DNA from: Rotaria macrura
Taxonomy: Eukaryota; Rotifera; Eurotatoria; Philodinida; Philodinidae
Direction: 5' to 3'
Assembly (NCBI GenBank): GCA_900239685.1
Contig: OENT01000043.1
Location: 62,001 to 126,000 of the forward strand
Length of the DNA: 64,000 bases
The notes below the pieces were generated by a model, which saw only the letters and a program-made list of their open reading frames with translations, was not told the origin of the DNA and searched no databases. Position numbers and translations under genes: made by a program. Shown piece by piece: positions 1 through 12,041 of the stretch (position 1 is its first letter; every line of letters begins with the position of its first letter).

Positions 1-1510
1 ATAACAAATTCGCATATATATGTATACACTCATCATCATTATCATTATCATTAATAAGAAATCAGTTGTAAAAGTTTACAATCTTTTTTTTTTGTATATA
101 GACACAAAGTTTATGATATGCACAGACTATTTGCCTGTCTAGGCTCAAATATATTGTTGATAAGTTTATTCTTACTCTTACACATTTGGTATCTGAATTG
201 CACTCTTTTTTTTTGGGCTTCTTCGTTTACGTATTCTATACTTGTCTGATTAGTCCATATTAATTGATGGATAAGTCGGTTGATTTAATGTTTTCTTTTT
301 CAAGAACAATACGAAGATCTGCATCATCGTTATTATCACGTCGAATGATCTCTTTGTAAAATAATGAACGGTTCGATTTATCTTGTTTGTCTCATAAGAT
401 AGTTTCAGATTTTGACGATATTTGTAAAACGTCAAAGACATATGCAACACAAATGTTTACATTACATGATGCCCATTTATAAGATAAACATTAATGAGAG
501 AATATAGATGCCATCTTGAAATCTTCTATTGCTAGTAGTTCTGAACACATCTAATAAAGTTTGAAAAAGAAACAGAAAAAGAAAAAAAGAAACCCTTGAA
601 ATATGAAGTGTGATGGAATAAAACTGCACTATGTATATGTGCGTGCATATGGCTTGCTTGCATGATGTTGTTTGCCTTTCATCACCTTTCCGTTATATAG
701 ATCTCTCAATGCGGAGGACACGTTTCAATCGAATATATACATGTACACCTCAAGCAAAAACATTACTCTATCAATCATCGATTCGTCTTTTGAATGAGTA
801 TACTCTATAGAAGAAGAGAGCAGATGAGATGAGAAAAAAAAATGGAAAAAGGAAAAGAATGATGTATTTCTCTTCTTTATAAATATGGATGCGTATTCGC
901 TAGTGATACCGTTAAGAAAAAAAGTGTCAATAAAAATTTGCTGTAGGCGAAAAAATATTCGAAACAATAGAATGAACAATTTTCTTTTAGCAATTTTGAA
1001 GTATTTTTCATTTGTTTTTCTATAGAGACTGCCGGTGGGTTAAATTATTATCGTACAATATATATATATATATATCTATTTAATTGTATACATAGCTATA
1101 TCCCTTTATTGACTTCCAAACAAATATTTGCTAGAAATTTTATTATTATTACCCGTTGTGTGTTAGTCGTTTTTATCAACGAAAACGACTATCGTTCTCA
1201 ATTTCGACATACAAACACGTCTGATTTTTGGTATTTTTTGACATAAATAAAAACTTGAAAATGTTGTGCAAAGTATCATATGTCTGATAAGACATGCATC
1301 GTTCGCCATGATAATAGTAGTAACAAGCACCGTATGTAATATTGTAATGAATGAAATAGTAAGAAAAAAAAACGAATCGAAAAACGTGAGAAAAACTTAG
1401 AAACAAAAAGCATATATATCTGTACGTATATATAATTTATGTATAATAGAGCACGAGAGCAAATGAACGGACGGTGAATGAAAACAGAAAAAAACCTGTT
1501 GAAGACAAGC
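1..1510. other. 3' flank of the zinc-finger gene, no gene seen
   Basis: AT-rich sequence downstream of the minus-strand CCCH zinc-finger gene. Open frames here are short and low in complexity, and I support none of them. An AT dinucleotide run lies near 1060-1076. Two copies of the 7-mer UAUUUAU occur in the sense of the neighbouring transcript, at 879-885 and 1243-1249; they would be in its 3' UTR if that runs 650 nt or more. In DNA this AT-rich, such 7-mers are expected by chance. Confidence 0.6.
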
Positions 1511-2403
1511 TTAAACATACTGTGGAGTTAAGCTGCTGTTCGTCGACGATGATGATGAAAAAGTACGATTTGTCATCGTAGATAGTATAGATGAATAGAA
1601 TTCTTGTTGTTGCTGTTGTTGTTGTTGCTGCCGTTGTTGTTGTTGTTGCTGTTGAACTACATCAGAATTAGTGTAAGAAAGTAAAGCTCGACTAATGTCT
1701 TGAAATGAAAAAAGAGTTTTCGATGAATTTGAATTATTTATTATATGAGAAGAGGATAGTGTTGTATAATCACTGGTAATACGATTTCTAAAGAAAAAAA
1801 ACATAGGAATAGAAGAAAAAAAAGTCAATTTTCTTTTCTTTTCTAATTAAAAATTTCAATACCTAGTCGTTGGTTTTTGTGATAGTTGATTATTTCTTAA
1901 ATCGGAATGTCGTCGTAATGTTGTATCGTTTGTATCGATTGTCGCTCGTGCTTCATGAATATCATGAATAAAATGGCATCGAGGACCATATGGACAATAT
2001 CCAGCTGAAATATAACAAAAATTTTAATAAAACAAGAAATAAAAACAAGACGATCAATGTCATCTATACTTGTATGAAATGTTCGACAATATTCGGTTTT
2101 ATATTTTGGATGACGCATCAATATTCTTAATTCTTTCATTCCATGTGAAAATTGACATTTATCACCATATTTACATTTTCCAGTTTCTGTAAATGGTCGA
2201 CATAATTCTGTTTTATAACGTGTTACACATATATGGGATGGTGTTATTTGTGGGGTACTACTATTTGTTGTTCGCATTTGATGCTGATCGTATTTTATTG
2301 CTTGCTGTTGTCTTATGTCAGCTAGAATTACACGTGGGGATGATAGAGATGATGTTGATGAATCGGACGATGAATATGATGAATTTGAATCAACACTTGG
2401 CAT
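1511..2403 (-). CDS. Tristetraprolin/TIS11-type tandem CCCH zinc-finger protein
   Basis: Predicted mRNA-decay factor that binds AU-rich elements in 3' UTRs and recruits deadenylation machinery in the cytoplasm (known for the family). I join three exons: 2403-2070, 2004-1863 and 1787-1511. Both introns are GT-AG (65 and 75 bp) and the phase closes at 251 codons including stop. Finger 1 starts at YKTELC with spacing C-x8-C-x5-C-x3-H. Finger 2 starts at YKTEYC with the same spacing, and intron 1 splits it just after RTFHT. The joined finger 2 reads [14 protein letters not shown], a near-perfect TTP signature. The N-terminus is Ser-rich; the C-terminus has a poly-Gln tract and more Ser. The start is the first ATG after an acceptor-like AG at 2416-2417, leaving 12 nt of leader. 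The family is certain; which of TTP/BRF1/BRF2 it matches cannot be decided. Confidence 0.9.
1603..1654 (-). repeat. CAA/CAG trinucleotide run (poly-Gln)
   Basis: Mixed CAA and CAG codons on the minus strand encode about 16 glutamines interrupted by one arginine, in the last exon of the CCCH zinc-finger gene. The mixed codons should make the tract less prone to slippage than a pure CAG run. Confidence 0.85.
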
Positions 2404-2415
2404 TACTATATTTAT

Positions 2416-2417
2416 CT
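2416..2417 (-). promoter_or_regulatory. Acceptor-like AG just before the zinc-finger start codon
   Basis: On the minus strand a T-run followed by CAG ends 12 nt before the ATG of the zinc-finger gene. With no convincing coding exon upstream, this may be a spliced-leader trans-splice acceptor or the end of a 5' UTR intron. Confidence 0.45.
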
Positions 2418-3403
2418 GAAAAAATCAAGATTAATTCATTCTTTGTCTCTTGTTGCTCGTTACAAAAAGAAAAACCCAGCAACAAGAACAACAACGACGA
2501 TACTAACAGTAAGACGAATGCACAGCCAAGCATATTGTAAGATGAGATGATGAAAAACGTGTATATATGCATATAGAATGCAGATATTGTTATGCGTGCG
2601 TAGCGTCGAGTAATAGTTAAGAATACAGAATACCAGAGAGAAAAAACAGAACAGACAGAGTAAACGTCACGAAAAATACAATATGAAAGGAATGGAATGA
2701 AAGGGGGCCATGTAACGAGTTGTAGTTGTAGTAATAGTAGTCGTAGTATGTACTAGTGAAACTCTCCGATGAATGAATAAAAGGGCGCTTTCTCTTTCTT
2801 TCACGTCGGTTTTTTTTATAGAATAAAAAGAAAATAGGAGAATCGAGGGTAAATGAAGATGAGATGCAAGCCTATAGTATCCATTTGTAGTGTATGGTTA
2901 TATGTAAAACTCATTCTTTCTTTCCTTCCTGTCATTCATTCTTTTCTTGGCATTTTTCCTTACAGGTACCGGTCAATAACCTTTTTTTTCTGTTCTTTCT
3001 TTTCCAGAGTCGACATACTTATGACCGGAAGAGAATCGTGCTATGCCACGACGTTTTATCGATGTATATATGTAGTCTAGTACCTTTGCTTCTCTCTGTC
3101 TTCTTGATTTGTTTCATTTCTCATTGTACAATTAGTAATGCGCGTGCGTTTGCATGACAGTAACAGGAGGTCGGCGCGGTTTTTTCTTCGTTTTTTTTCT
3201 CAGACAAAGTTCACCAATTCTCTACCTAGTTTTTTTTCTTTCTCACTTACTCTCTCTCTCTCTCTTCCTCTCTTTCATTCGTCCTCTCACAATGACTATG
3301 TGCGTGTGTGCCTCAAAAAAGAAACAGAAATTTGAAGTACTAATGGTGTAATTACAATTTTTCAATTTTCTTTTTCAAGTTTCAAACAGATCAATACATA
3401 CAT

Positions 3404-3411
<8 letters not shown>

Positions 3412-3444
<33 letters not shown>
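3412..3444. repeat. (AT)n microsatellite
   Basis: Uninterrupted alternating A/T for about 33 bp in the intergenic region. Confidence 0.95.
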
Positions 3445-3450
<6 letters not shown>

Positions 3451-6400
3451 TGTAGATAAGACTTATGCTTAGTTGATAATTGAACTCAATAGACATTTAT
3501 GATAGAAAATTAAATGTAAAGAAAATCTTGACTCTATGAAGAGAATTAAAGAACAGCGAAAGAACGAAGAAATTCGAATTAGACATTGTTCGGTATCGAC
3601 CAAATTTTATGTGTGATTCGTAAAGTGTTAAGATAAAGTATCGTACAAAGACACACTCATGCTCATTTACAGCATCAAGCGAATGGGAAGGAGTACACAC
3701 AATAAGAAAGAAAAATACGACTGCCAACTATCATACATATGCATACAAACACAAACACACATGTAAGCTAAGATACTATCTATATTGATTATTGCTATTG
3801 GTTTATGTAATATCCATATTTATATCTTTGATCTCAGCATGAAAAATCGAACTTCAATATTGTTTTACGGTGAACATACGAGCATACAGATCTACTCGAC
3901 ATTCAATTAGCTCTTTGTTGCTGTACACTTGACGTACTCATTAGAAATGCACTCTTTTAAAAGAGTAACAAGACAATATTTCTAGTTCGTATTTGTCTTC
4001 ATGTTATCGCCGCTGACCGCCACATACATACATATTCACACCATCAGAAGTCGATAATTGTACACTCGATGATTTCCAAGAAATCAAAAGAGCAAACGAG
4101 AATTTTTCCAACGATCGAAATCTGGTGCATACAATCAAGAGAAAAAAAAACAAGAAGCTATTGTTAATAATTGCTATATATGGCAACAGACGTATATGAT
4201 ACTTGGATATGCATACGAATGATTCAATGTAAGATTGATGTGTTACTTTGCGACAACTTGAATGGTCGATAAAAATCATCAATAGATTTACAAAGCATAT
4301 TCTTCTTTTGTTAGAAAATAATAATAAAAGATATCAATCATGGATCTTTTGTGAAAGCAAACACCGATATGCTATCATTGTATCTTTAAGTTGATAATTA
4401 TCGTCGTTTTATATTTTAAAAATATACTGATTAGCAAAGCAGAAAGAAAGTTTAGTTTAAAAATATAGAATTGAAAAAATTCAGAAAAAAATTGAATCAA
4501 ACTATCTCATGTGTTCCATTTGAGTCTTAGTTTCAACAATCTTATTTGATTAATAATACTGACATTCACGACTTTCAATTCTATTTTTATGGCTATAACT
4601 TATCATTTTAATAGCTGTCGTAACAGAACGTATATATTTATATATTTGAGTAATTTACAATTCTATTGTTCGATCAAGATTTTGAGCGGGGAGAGTACGC
4701 TTGGTGTTTTTTTTAGTGAATGATCTTTTAATTTCATTTTCTGATTGATTCACACAGGATGTCAAAAGAAAAATATGTTATTCATAAATGTATGTGTGCC
4801 ATACAAAGAAAACAAAGAGACATTATATCTGAGTAAAAGTAAATAATCTAGTTTGTACGGTGATCAATATTTTCTTAACATAAATAATTTATTTCGTAAC
4901 TCGATTTCATATCAATTGTGAAATCTAAACTGTATGCATTTTTTATGACAAAATCAAATCATTTCAGTTGTTCATTTCAACAAAGTTGAAAAGTAAACGA
5001 AAAAAAAGATCGTTCACTAAATTTGATGTACAATCATAAATTGAGTTGATCAGCATAACTGAAATTTTTATTTTTCTAACTGTATATCAAATTTTTGTTC
5101 GCCATATACTTTAAGAATGATTATTGACGCTCTAGAGTATGTCAAATAGTAGAATGAAAAGGAGCAACAATTCTCGACGGGGATAGTTCAAGAAATCGGT
5201 ATGATGTATTTGTCAATATTGATTTGACTTGTATTTTCAACTTTAGAAAATAATTTCGATTTGCATTTAAATTTCGTTTCTGTTTTGTGTTCCATCAAAT
5301 AAAATAAATCTAACATTTTCAATTCGTCCAAGTCAACATAAACAAATAATAAACGTGAATTGTACGAGTCAATAAGGATAATTACTACTGAACTGACTTG
5401 CTGAACCGTTTCAACAGAGAGAAGTTCGAGATTTAGATATCTCTAATCATACGCATAAAAGAAAATCGTTTGAAAATATTTATAAAATTGCGGTGTCCAT
5501 TTTTGATATTCTTTCAATTTATCACTAATCATGAATTAGAGAAACTTTAGAGAGTGTGAAGTCGAGAGATGATATAAGTGTATGCGATTCAATTGTAGAG
5601 AGTTTTTAGGAAAATTTTATTTCAATCAAAATTCTCATCGATGAAAAACAACTGTTGATAATTTTGTTCTCTCATTGAATTATTGAAAGTACACACTGTC
5701 TTTCTTTTTTTTTTGTTTAATATATATTTTACTGTTCCTACTATCGGGTTAACACTTAGAACATCACCGTTTTTCACAACATAAAAAAGGGGATGAAGGA
5801 GAAAAAGAAAGAAAGAATGTATGATGACACGTCAGGAAAGTATTTTAAAACAAAGTGTTCGAGTAGAGAAGAGGTCGTTTTGAACAAATAAAAATGGCCT
5901 TTGTGTGCATTCATGAATGAGAGGAAATCTAGACATGTATGGTGAGCTCTCTTATAAAGTCTGTTTGCAAACTTATTTTTTTTTTCTCAGACCCATACTC
6001 CTATTGTAGTTTTTTGCTGGGTCTGTTGCTATTAAAAATGCTGTCCATGTTTGTCTATATTCATCAGCTTCAGGTGATATTGATCTAAATGCTTTTGGAA
6101 ACGAATCCAATATTTATACACAAAGTCTCTTAATGTTAAAAACACAAACTGTCTTTCGTTGCCGTACATGTTAATGTTGCTTTTACATACTGTAAAAATC
6201 TTTAATAGAATGCCACAACTAATATCGTTATATCGACTTAAAACAAAAGATTCATTTTGATTTTTCATTCTTTATTGAACAATGAAGTTTGTATTCATGA
6301 AATTATATTATTCTCGGAAAAACCGGAAACAACGCAGTTGTCATCGGCACTAATCATATGTCAACATTACAAGAAACATAAAACACTATGATTTCTTACC

Positions 6401-6933
6401 CAATCACAATAGTATCTAAGGAAAATACATGTTACACGTCTATAATTAGTATGTACTAAGTACGAAGAAAAAAAAAAAAGAACTACGTTTCTCTAGTAGA
6501 TACTGTTTGGGTTAAATCGACACTTGTTTTTCTTTTTTAACGCTGGTTACTTGTTTTTCGTGAATAGATGAATACTACCTTGAGATAAAACTCGTTTCAT
6601 TCTTTAGGTTCACGTATTCGCGATAAATAATCGAATTTTGAAATGTGTACCTCGAAAAACAAAACAACTTGACGTTAGTTTGCCTTTTGATCTCTACATG
6701 TTTCAGTCTTTGACAGCGTGACTTTACATGATAACGAAAACGAAAAACTAAAAATTGAATCATATCACAACGAATGGAACGAACATCTGTTTGAATTCTC
6801 AAGCTTTCTATCGGAAGATTTTTTTCTCGATATTGGTAATAGTCTCCATTTAGTGCACGACTTAGTCAAAAAAAAGCAAACATAATCGATAAAATCATAC
6901 GTGTTACTGATCAGTTGATAAGTGATACTAGTG

Positions 6934-9900
6934 ATGATAGTAAGAATTATTTATTTGTTTTTATTTCGAGTTTCTTTCGTTTTAACAAATCAACCGACTG
7001 AGGTAGGATCGTTCGTTTTGCACATAGATATTTTGTCTTAGTACTTGTTCATGTAGGTTTCCATTAAAAATCAGATAGTTACCTCTGATAACAACTTTCT
7101 TGAATCTAAATTCAAATATAATAGAAATCGTGCTAGTGTACCACATTCTCTTACATTGCTGATGAATTTTAAAGATGATGGAACGACATCATTTGAAATT
7201 ATTCAAGGTAATAAGTATGGCAACGAAAGAAAAAAAAGACTTGAAACGAAATAGTAATGCACTGATTCTCATGGTAATCCTTTGAATTTTTCTTTCCTAT
7301 AAACTAGACGGGGCGACTATTTACTTCGATTATGGAATGTGTACATATGGGCAATTATTCGATCCAGCTACTGGTATGTGTCGTGACATTTATTGTCAAG
7401 AAATCCATCATATTTTTAATGGAACTACATGTATACCAGATGAAAATAAAAATACAGTATATACACAGAAACGAATGAGTGATGTCGATATTTCTTTAAT
7501 ACTTGTTATTTCGCCCACGTTTCGTAATCTAAATCAAACAGGTAATTTTTCGAATCGTCTCAATAGTCAAATGAATGCAACGTGTACTAATGATTGGACG
7601 CAAATGTTTCACAATACGCTTCATGGTATGCTTTTCTAATTTTCAATAATTGCAACTTACAATTTCAATTACATAAAATCTTATCAAACATTCCCTTTTA
7701 GAAAATTCTCTGACAAAGAATAATTATTAATATTAGTAAGAAAAGACTTTCCATGAGGATAGCCGTTCTACTCTAGTAGTTCTCATCAAATTATTCTTGA
7801 GTTAACATGAAATTGAAACGTTCATAAACAACAAATCTAACATCCGATAGTCGTGCGAGATAAGACTAATATAATTTTGATAGGATATTTGCGAATGCTC
7901 TATTAAAAATGGGTTTCTATAATATTGAAATAATAACAGGCACGAATACTCTCTATTCTCTTGAATAAAATCGATTCAGATTTAGATCAAACCGTCAAAT
8001 GAATACGTTTTCACTATGAATAGATTCACTGGAATTTGCCCAAGAACCTATGTCTAGAAAATTTACCTATCACCTGATACATTCATATGACATGAAATCA
8101 TCAAATTATATTGAAATTTAATTAAAGAGTCTAGAATGAGATGGTGATATACATATTACAAGAGATCTTCATGAGACAGTTTGCCAAAAAAACTGATGCA
8201 AGAGTTTTTTTAAAACTCAACATTTTCTGTTTGATTTTCATCTTATGTATGTTATTCTCATGGTTTCAAACTATATACCATAGGTAGGCCATGCTGGAGT
8301 CTTTTCTCACGCTCTAATTTTTTCAGATGAAGAAAAAAACGATGAAAAGCGGAATAGGCCCCACTAAGTAGCTCTCTAATTAATTATCAAATTACTATAT
8401 ATGCATGCACATAAATAGATAGTAATAGAAGAGATAAGTTAATAAATAAGTTTTACTATTTCATATAATTTGAACGCTCCTATTGTTAGCAGGAAAAATA
8501 ATTGTTATTAAGGAATGCTTGTTTTTTTAAAGCATGCTTATATATATGATCTCGAAAAAATTTGGCTAATAAAGAAAAGTTACAATTAAAAAGGCGTTCA
8601 CCTTCTTGCCTGTGAAAGAATCATATTTTGCCAGTGAGTGCTAAATAGAAACGATCGGAAATTTTCGAACAACAACAAAGCATAAAATAATCTTATCTCA
8701 ATCACGATCATGTTGTTGTTTATTATCTTTTTCGAATCATTGCCAAGAGTATTTAAGAAATCGTTGGTACTTGCATCATTCAAGTTCTACATATGATTTA
8801 TATTTGTTTAGGTTATCTTGATATTGATTATGAACGTATTACTAAAATTAAATACAGCGTCAAAAATAAGCATCATGAAGATTTACAGCCTGTATCGAAG
8901 ACAATATCTAGAACATCTGAAAATGTCAACGATACGCTAACTATTCATCCAAATGTACTATTGACTGATCATATCAGTGAACAACTTTCGAATAATCTAT
9001 CAGTCATGGCATATTTTAATTTTTCTATAACCGATCGAAATGAAACATCGCCTGATAAATTAACCGGTCTACATGTTGTAACTCTTCTTCTATTCGCATC
9101 AGAATTACATCCTATGATTGATTTATGTGAAAAATATTCCATAAAAGTTGAAAAAGTATCTATCATATCCGATAAAAATAAAACTCTAAATGAATTTTGT
9201 TCTGATCCTGATGTCATGCATCAAACAAATAATGGTATCATACAGAGACGTATACGACCAGATAAAGAAATGGACTACGTTCTTTATGTACCCAAAATTG
9301 AAACAACATATGAAATGGGAGATTATACATATTCATATATGGTTTCAACAAAAACAACACAACAAACGGTAGTCATTTTTCGTTCTTAACTAAAAACTTT
9401 TATATTATTCTTGCAAATATTTAGTCACAAGATCTTGTAACAAATTCGAAACCAAATGCAACATTACCAATGCAATTGGTATTGGCTTGTAATCGGCAAC
9501 CTCGAATAGTTGATCGTTGTCCCGATAGTATTGTTATGCGTATAGCACTATGTGAAGTAATGCAATATAAAAATTTATCTATTCGAATCAAACGTACTGG
9601 TCGTTTATATACGAATCGTGAATATCGATATGATGACTTCCGACCCGATTTATATATTGTTGTATGTAAACATGATGCAAACAATGGAACAAACAGTCGA
9701 AAGATGTTAGGTTTTTTTGATAAAGCACCTGGATTTTTATCCACAATAGCAATTTTCTTTTCAATATGTGCATTAGCTGTAACATTGGTGACATTCATAT
9801 TATTTTCTTCATTGCGTAATTTACCTGGATGTAATACAATGAATTTGATTATAGCTTTAATGCTAGCTGAAATCTTATTTTTATTACAAAGTTTAATAAT

Positions 9901-12041
9901 AATGACAAGACCAAATATTTGTCTATTATTTGCATTAGGAATACATTTCTTCTTTTTGGCAAGTTTCTTTTGGATGAATGTTATGGCATTTGATCTTTGG
10001 AAAACGTTTCATAACGGTTTTTCACTTTTTACCTGTGAAATTCGTGAACGTTTACCATTTTATGCTGTATATGCATGGGGCATGCCAGTAATTATTGTTT
10101 TAATTGGAATCTTATTAGATGTAAAAAATGCTTCGATGAAACCATGCTACGGTAGATTCTTTCGTGGTTGCTATGATGTTTGTTTTCAGATGAAAAATGA
10201 TGCACCTTTACAGGGTAAGTTCTGTTTGAGAATAGTAAAAAGACGATATAGATCATGCTTTTTTTCTCTCATGAAAATCAGAAACTATTGTTCATTGTCT
10301 TCTAGTGATGAGCATAAATTATAAGTCAATGAATATGAATTCATCTGTTACGATGATGTGAATTCTTTCTTCAATGAAAAATTTTATTCTTGTTCTGTTT
10401 TTTTCTTAAACGTCAAGTGTACTCGTAAAAAAAAATATTTCTTCATATATAGTACATTTCGAATTTCAAGTATTGTTATTCAATATTGAAATATTTGATG
10501 TTAAAGATGTACTTTGAATAAGTAATTTAATACAATAAAATACACTGAACATGATCTCGTCTCTTCTAGTTGTATCGTTTGATTGAGTTTCACATTGTGC
10601 ATTGTTTAAAAAGTTTTAATTAGTTGAAGAGAAGCGTTATCGGCAAGCATATATGCAGTTTAGTGTAAACTAAATGATTAGCTGCTTTTCTTATTCTAAG
10701 AACAAAAAGACAAAAATATCTAGAAATGAATATACCTAGAATCATTTCTATTGTCTGAAAGAAATTTTCCATTCGATCGAAGGTAGCTTCTTGAATAGAT
10801 ATAAGTAACAATTTTTATCACTTCCCATAATCATAAGTCATTCATGCTATAGAAGATAAAAAATATTGAATTGCTTCAACGAAATAATTTTCTGATATTC
10901 TTTTTACTGAAACACTAGACCGAAGGGATCTCATCGAAATAGTTGTTAGATAGTTTATTATTATATTCTATGTAGTGGAAATACTGTAGGGGAATACATA
11001 GATTCTAAGTTCAGTTGGGAATTAGTGATGCTTAATCAATTTTATCAAATATTCATACAATTCTATGCTTCTTGAATGCTCGGAAAAAAGAATCATTCTG
11101 TTGAATAGAAAATTCTGATTTTCAATATTCCTCATTAATCATGATAATGGTTTCGAAAGTGGAGATTCTTTTAATGAAAGAAATCTGGTGTATTCCTACA
11201 CATAATCTATTTAGGTTGTTGGATTGAATCAGCACTGATGCGTTTTTTATTATTCGGTGTTCCAGTAGCAATAATCCTTATAATTAATTTTATATTTTAT
11301 GCGTTAACTGTTCGAAACATTCGTCGCTGTTTAAAATCAAGTAAATCAAAGTCAATCACAAATTTGTGTTTGCTTTTGTCGAAAAATCAATTGCTTGTTT
11401 TCTTCTAGTTCGAGTAAAGATCGAACGTAAGTTTCAACAGAAAAAACAAGTTGTACCCGGTGAACATGATGTAAAAATCTATATGCGCATGGCAGTTTTA
11501 GCTGGTTTTGGTTGGACTATTGGTTTCATTCTATTCGCTTTGCCTGATAGTCCACATGGATTTCAATATTATCTTGTTGTCATATTTAAATATTTATTTA
11601 TTCTTCTTAATGCAACACCTGGTTTATTTATATTTCATGTATATGTATGTAATCGTCGAGTGTATTTCTTGTATCGAAGTTTACTAACAAACACATATCA
11701 ATTTCTACTATTGAAATATCATGCATTCAAAACGTTTCTTTTAAATCGAAGTCAAATTTATTCCGATCATATTAAATGTCGATGGACGAAAATCAATAAT
11801 ATTTGTCATAAACCAAAACAACAAGATCCATCGGTAAGACCTTAGCCATAATATTAAAACTATCAAAAAATCTCTGTAAATCAATAGAGTTCCAAGTGAA
11901 ATTAGAATTATATTTGCAAATACTTACAGAAAGAAAAAAATAATCAACTAGCAATGTTAATAATATTTTTTTAAATTTCAATGTGAAATTATTTGTATTG
12001 TATTTTGTCTTCTTGTACAGGGATATACAAATTTAAAATAA
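6934..12041 (+). CDS. Family 2 (secretin/methuselah-like) G-protein-coupled receptor
   Basis: Plasma-membrane receptor with a large ectodomain. Eight exons join in phase to 818 codons plus stop: 6934-7002, 7057-7207, 7308-7625, 8812-9368, 9425-10214, 11215-11340, 11409-11833 and 12021-12041. All introns are GT-AG. Exon 1 encodes a signal peptide (hydrophobic residues 4-17). The ectodomain carries a Cys-rich stretch (MCTYGQLFDPATGMCRDIYC) typical of methuselah-like receptors, plus many N-glycosylation sequons. The seven-helix domain begins in exon 5 (after FFDKAPGFLS) and ends in exon 7. TM7 reads LLNATPGLFIFHVYVCNRRV, the family 2 pattern around LN..PG.FIF. I saw no clear GPS autoproteolysis motif, so it is nearer methuselah-like than classic adhesion receptors. 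Two introns (7626-8811 and 10215-11214) are over 1 kb, unlike the 50-190 bp others. Ligand unknown. Confidence 0.9.

Larger units (their letters stand above)
2404..6933. other. Intergenic region between divergent genes, no gene seen
   Basis: About 4.5 kb separating the divergently transcribed zinc-finger and family 2 GPCR genes. It contains a TA dinucleotide microsatellite (3412-3444) and pyrimidine-rich stretches (2890-3300). Open frames are short, low-complexity and lack splice context. It must hold both promoters, but I could not place a TATA box or initiator with confidence. Confidence 0.6.

Noticed and set aside
725-1518. Several open frames rich in Phe, Ser and Tyr
   Set aside because: They are low-complexity products of AT-rich DNA with no domain, splice context or plausible start.
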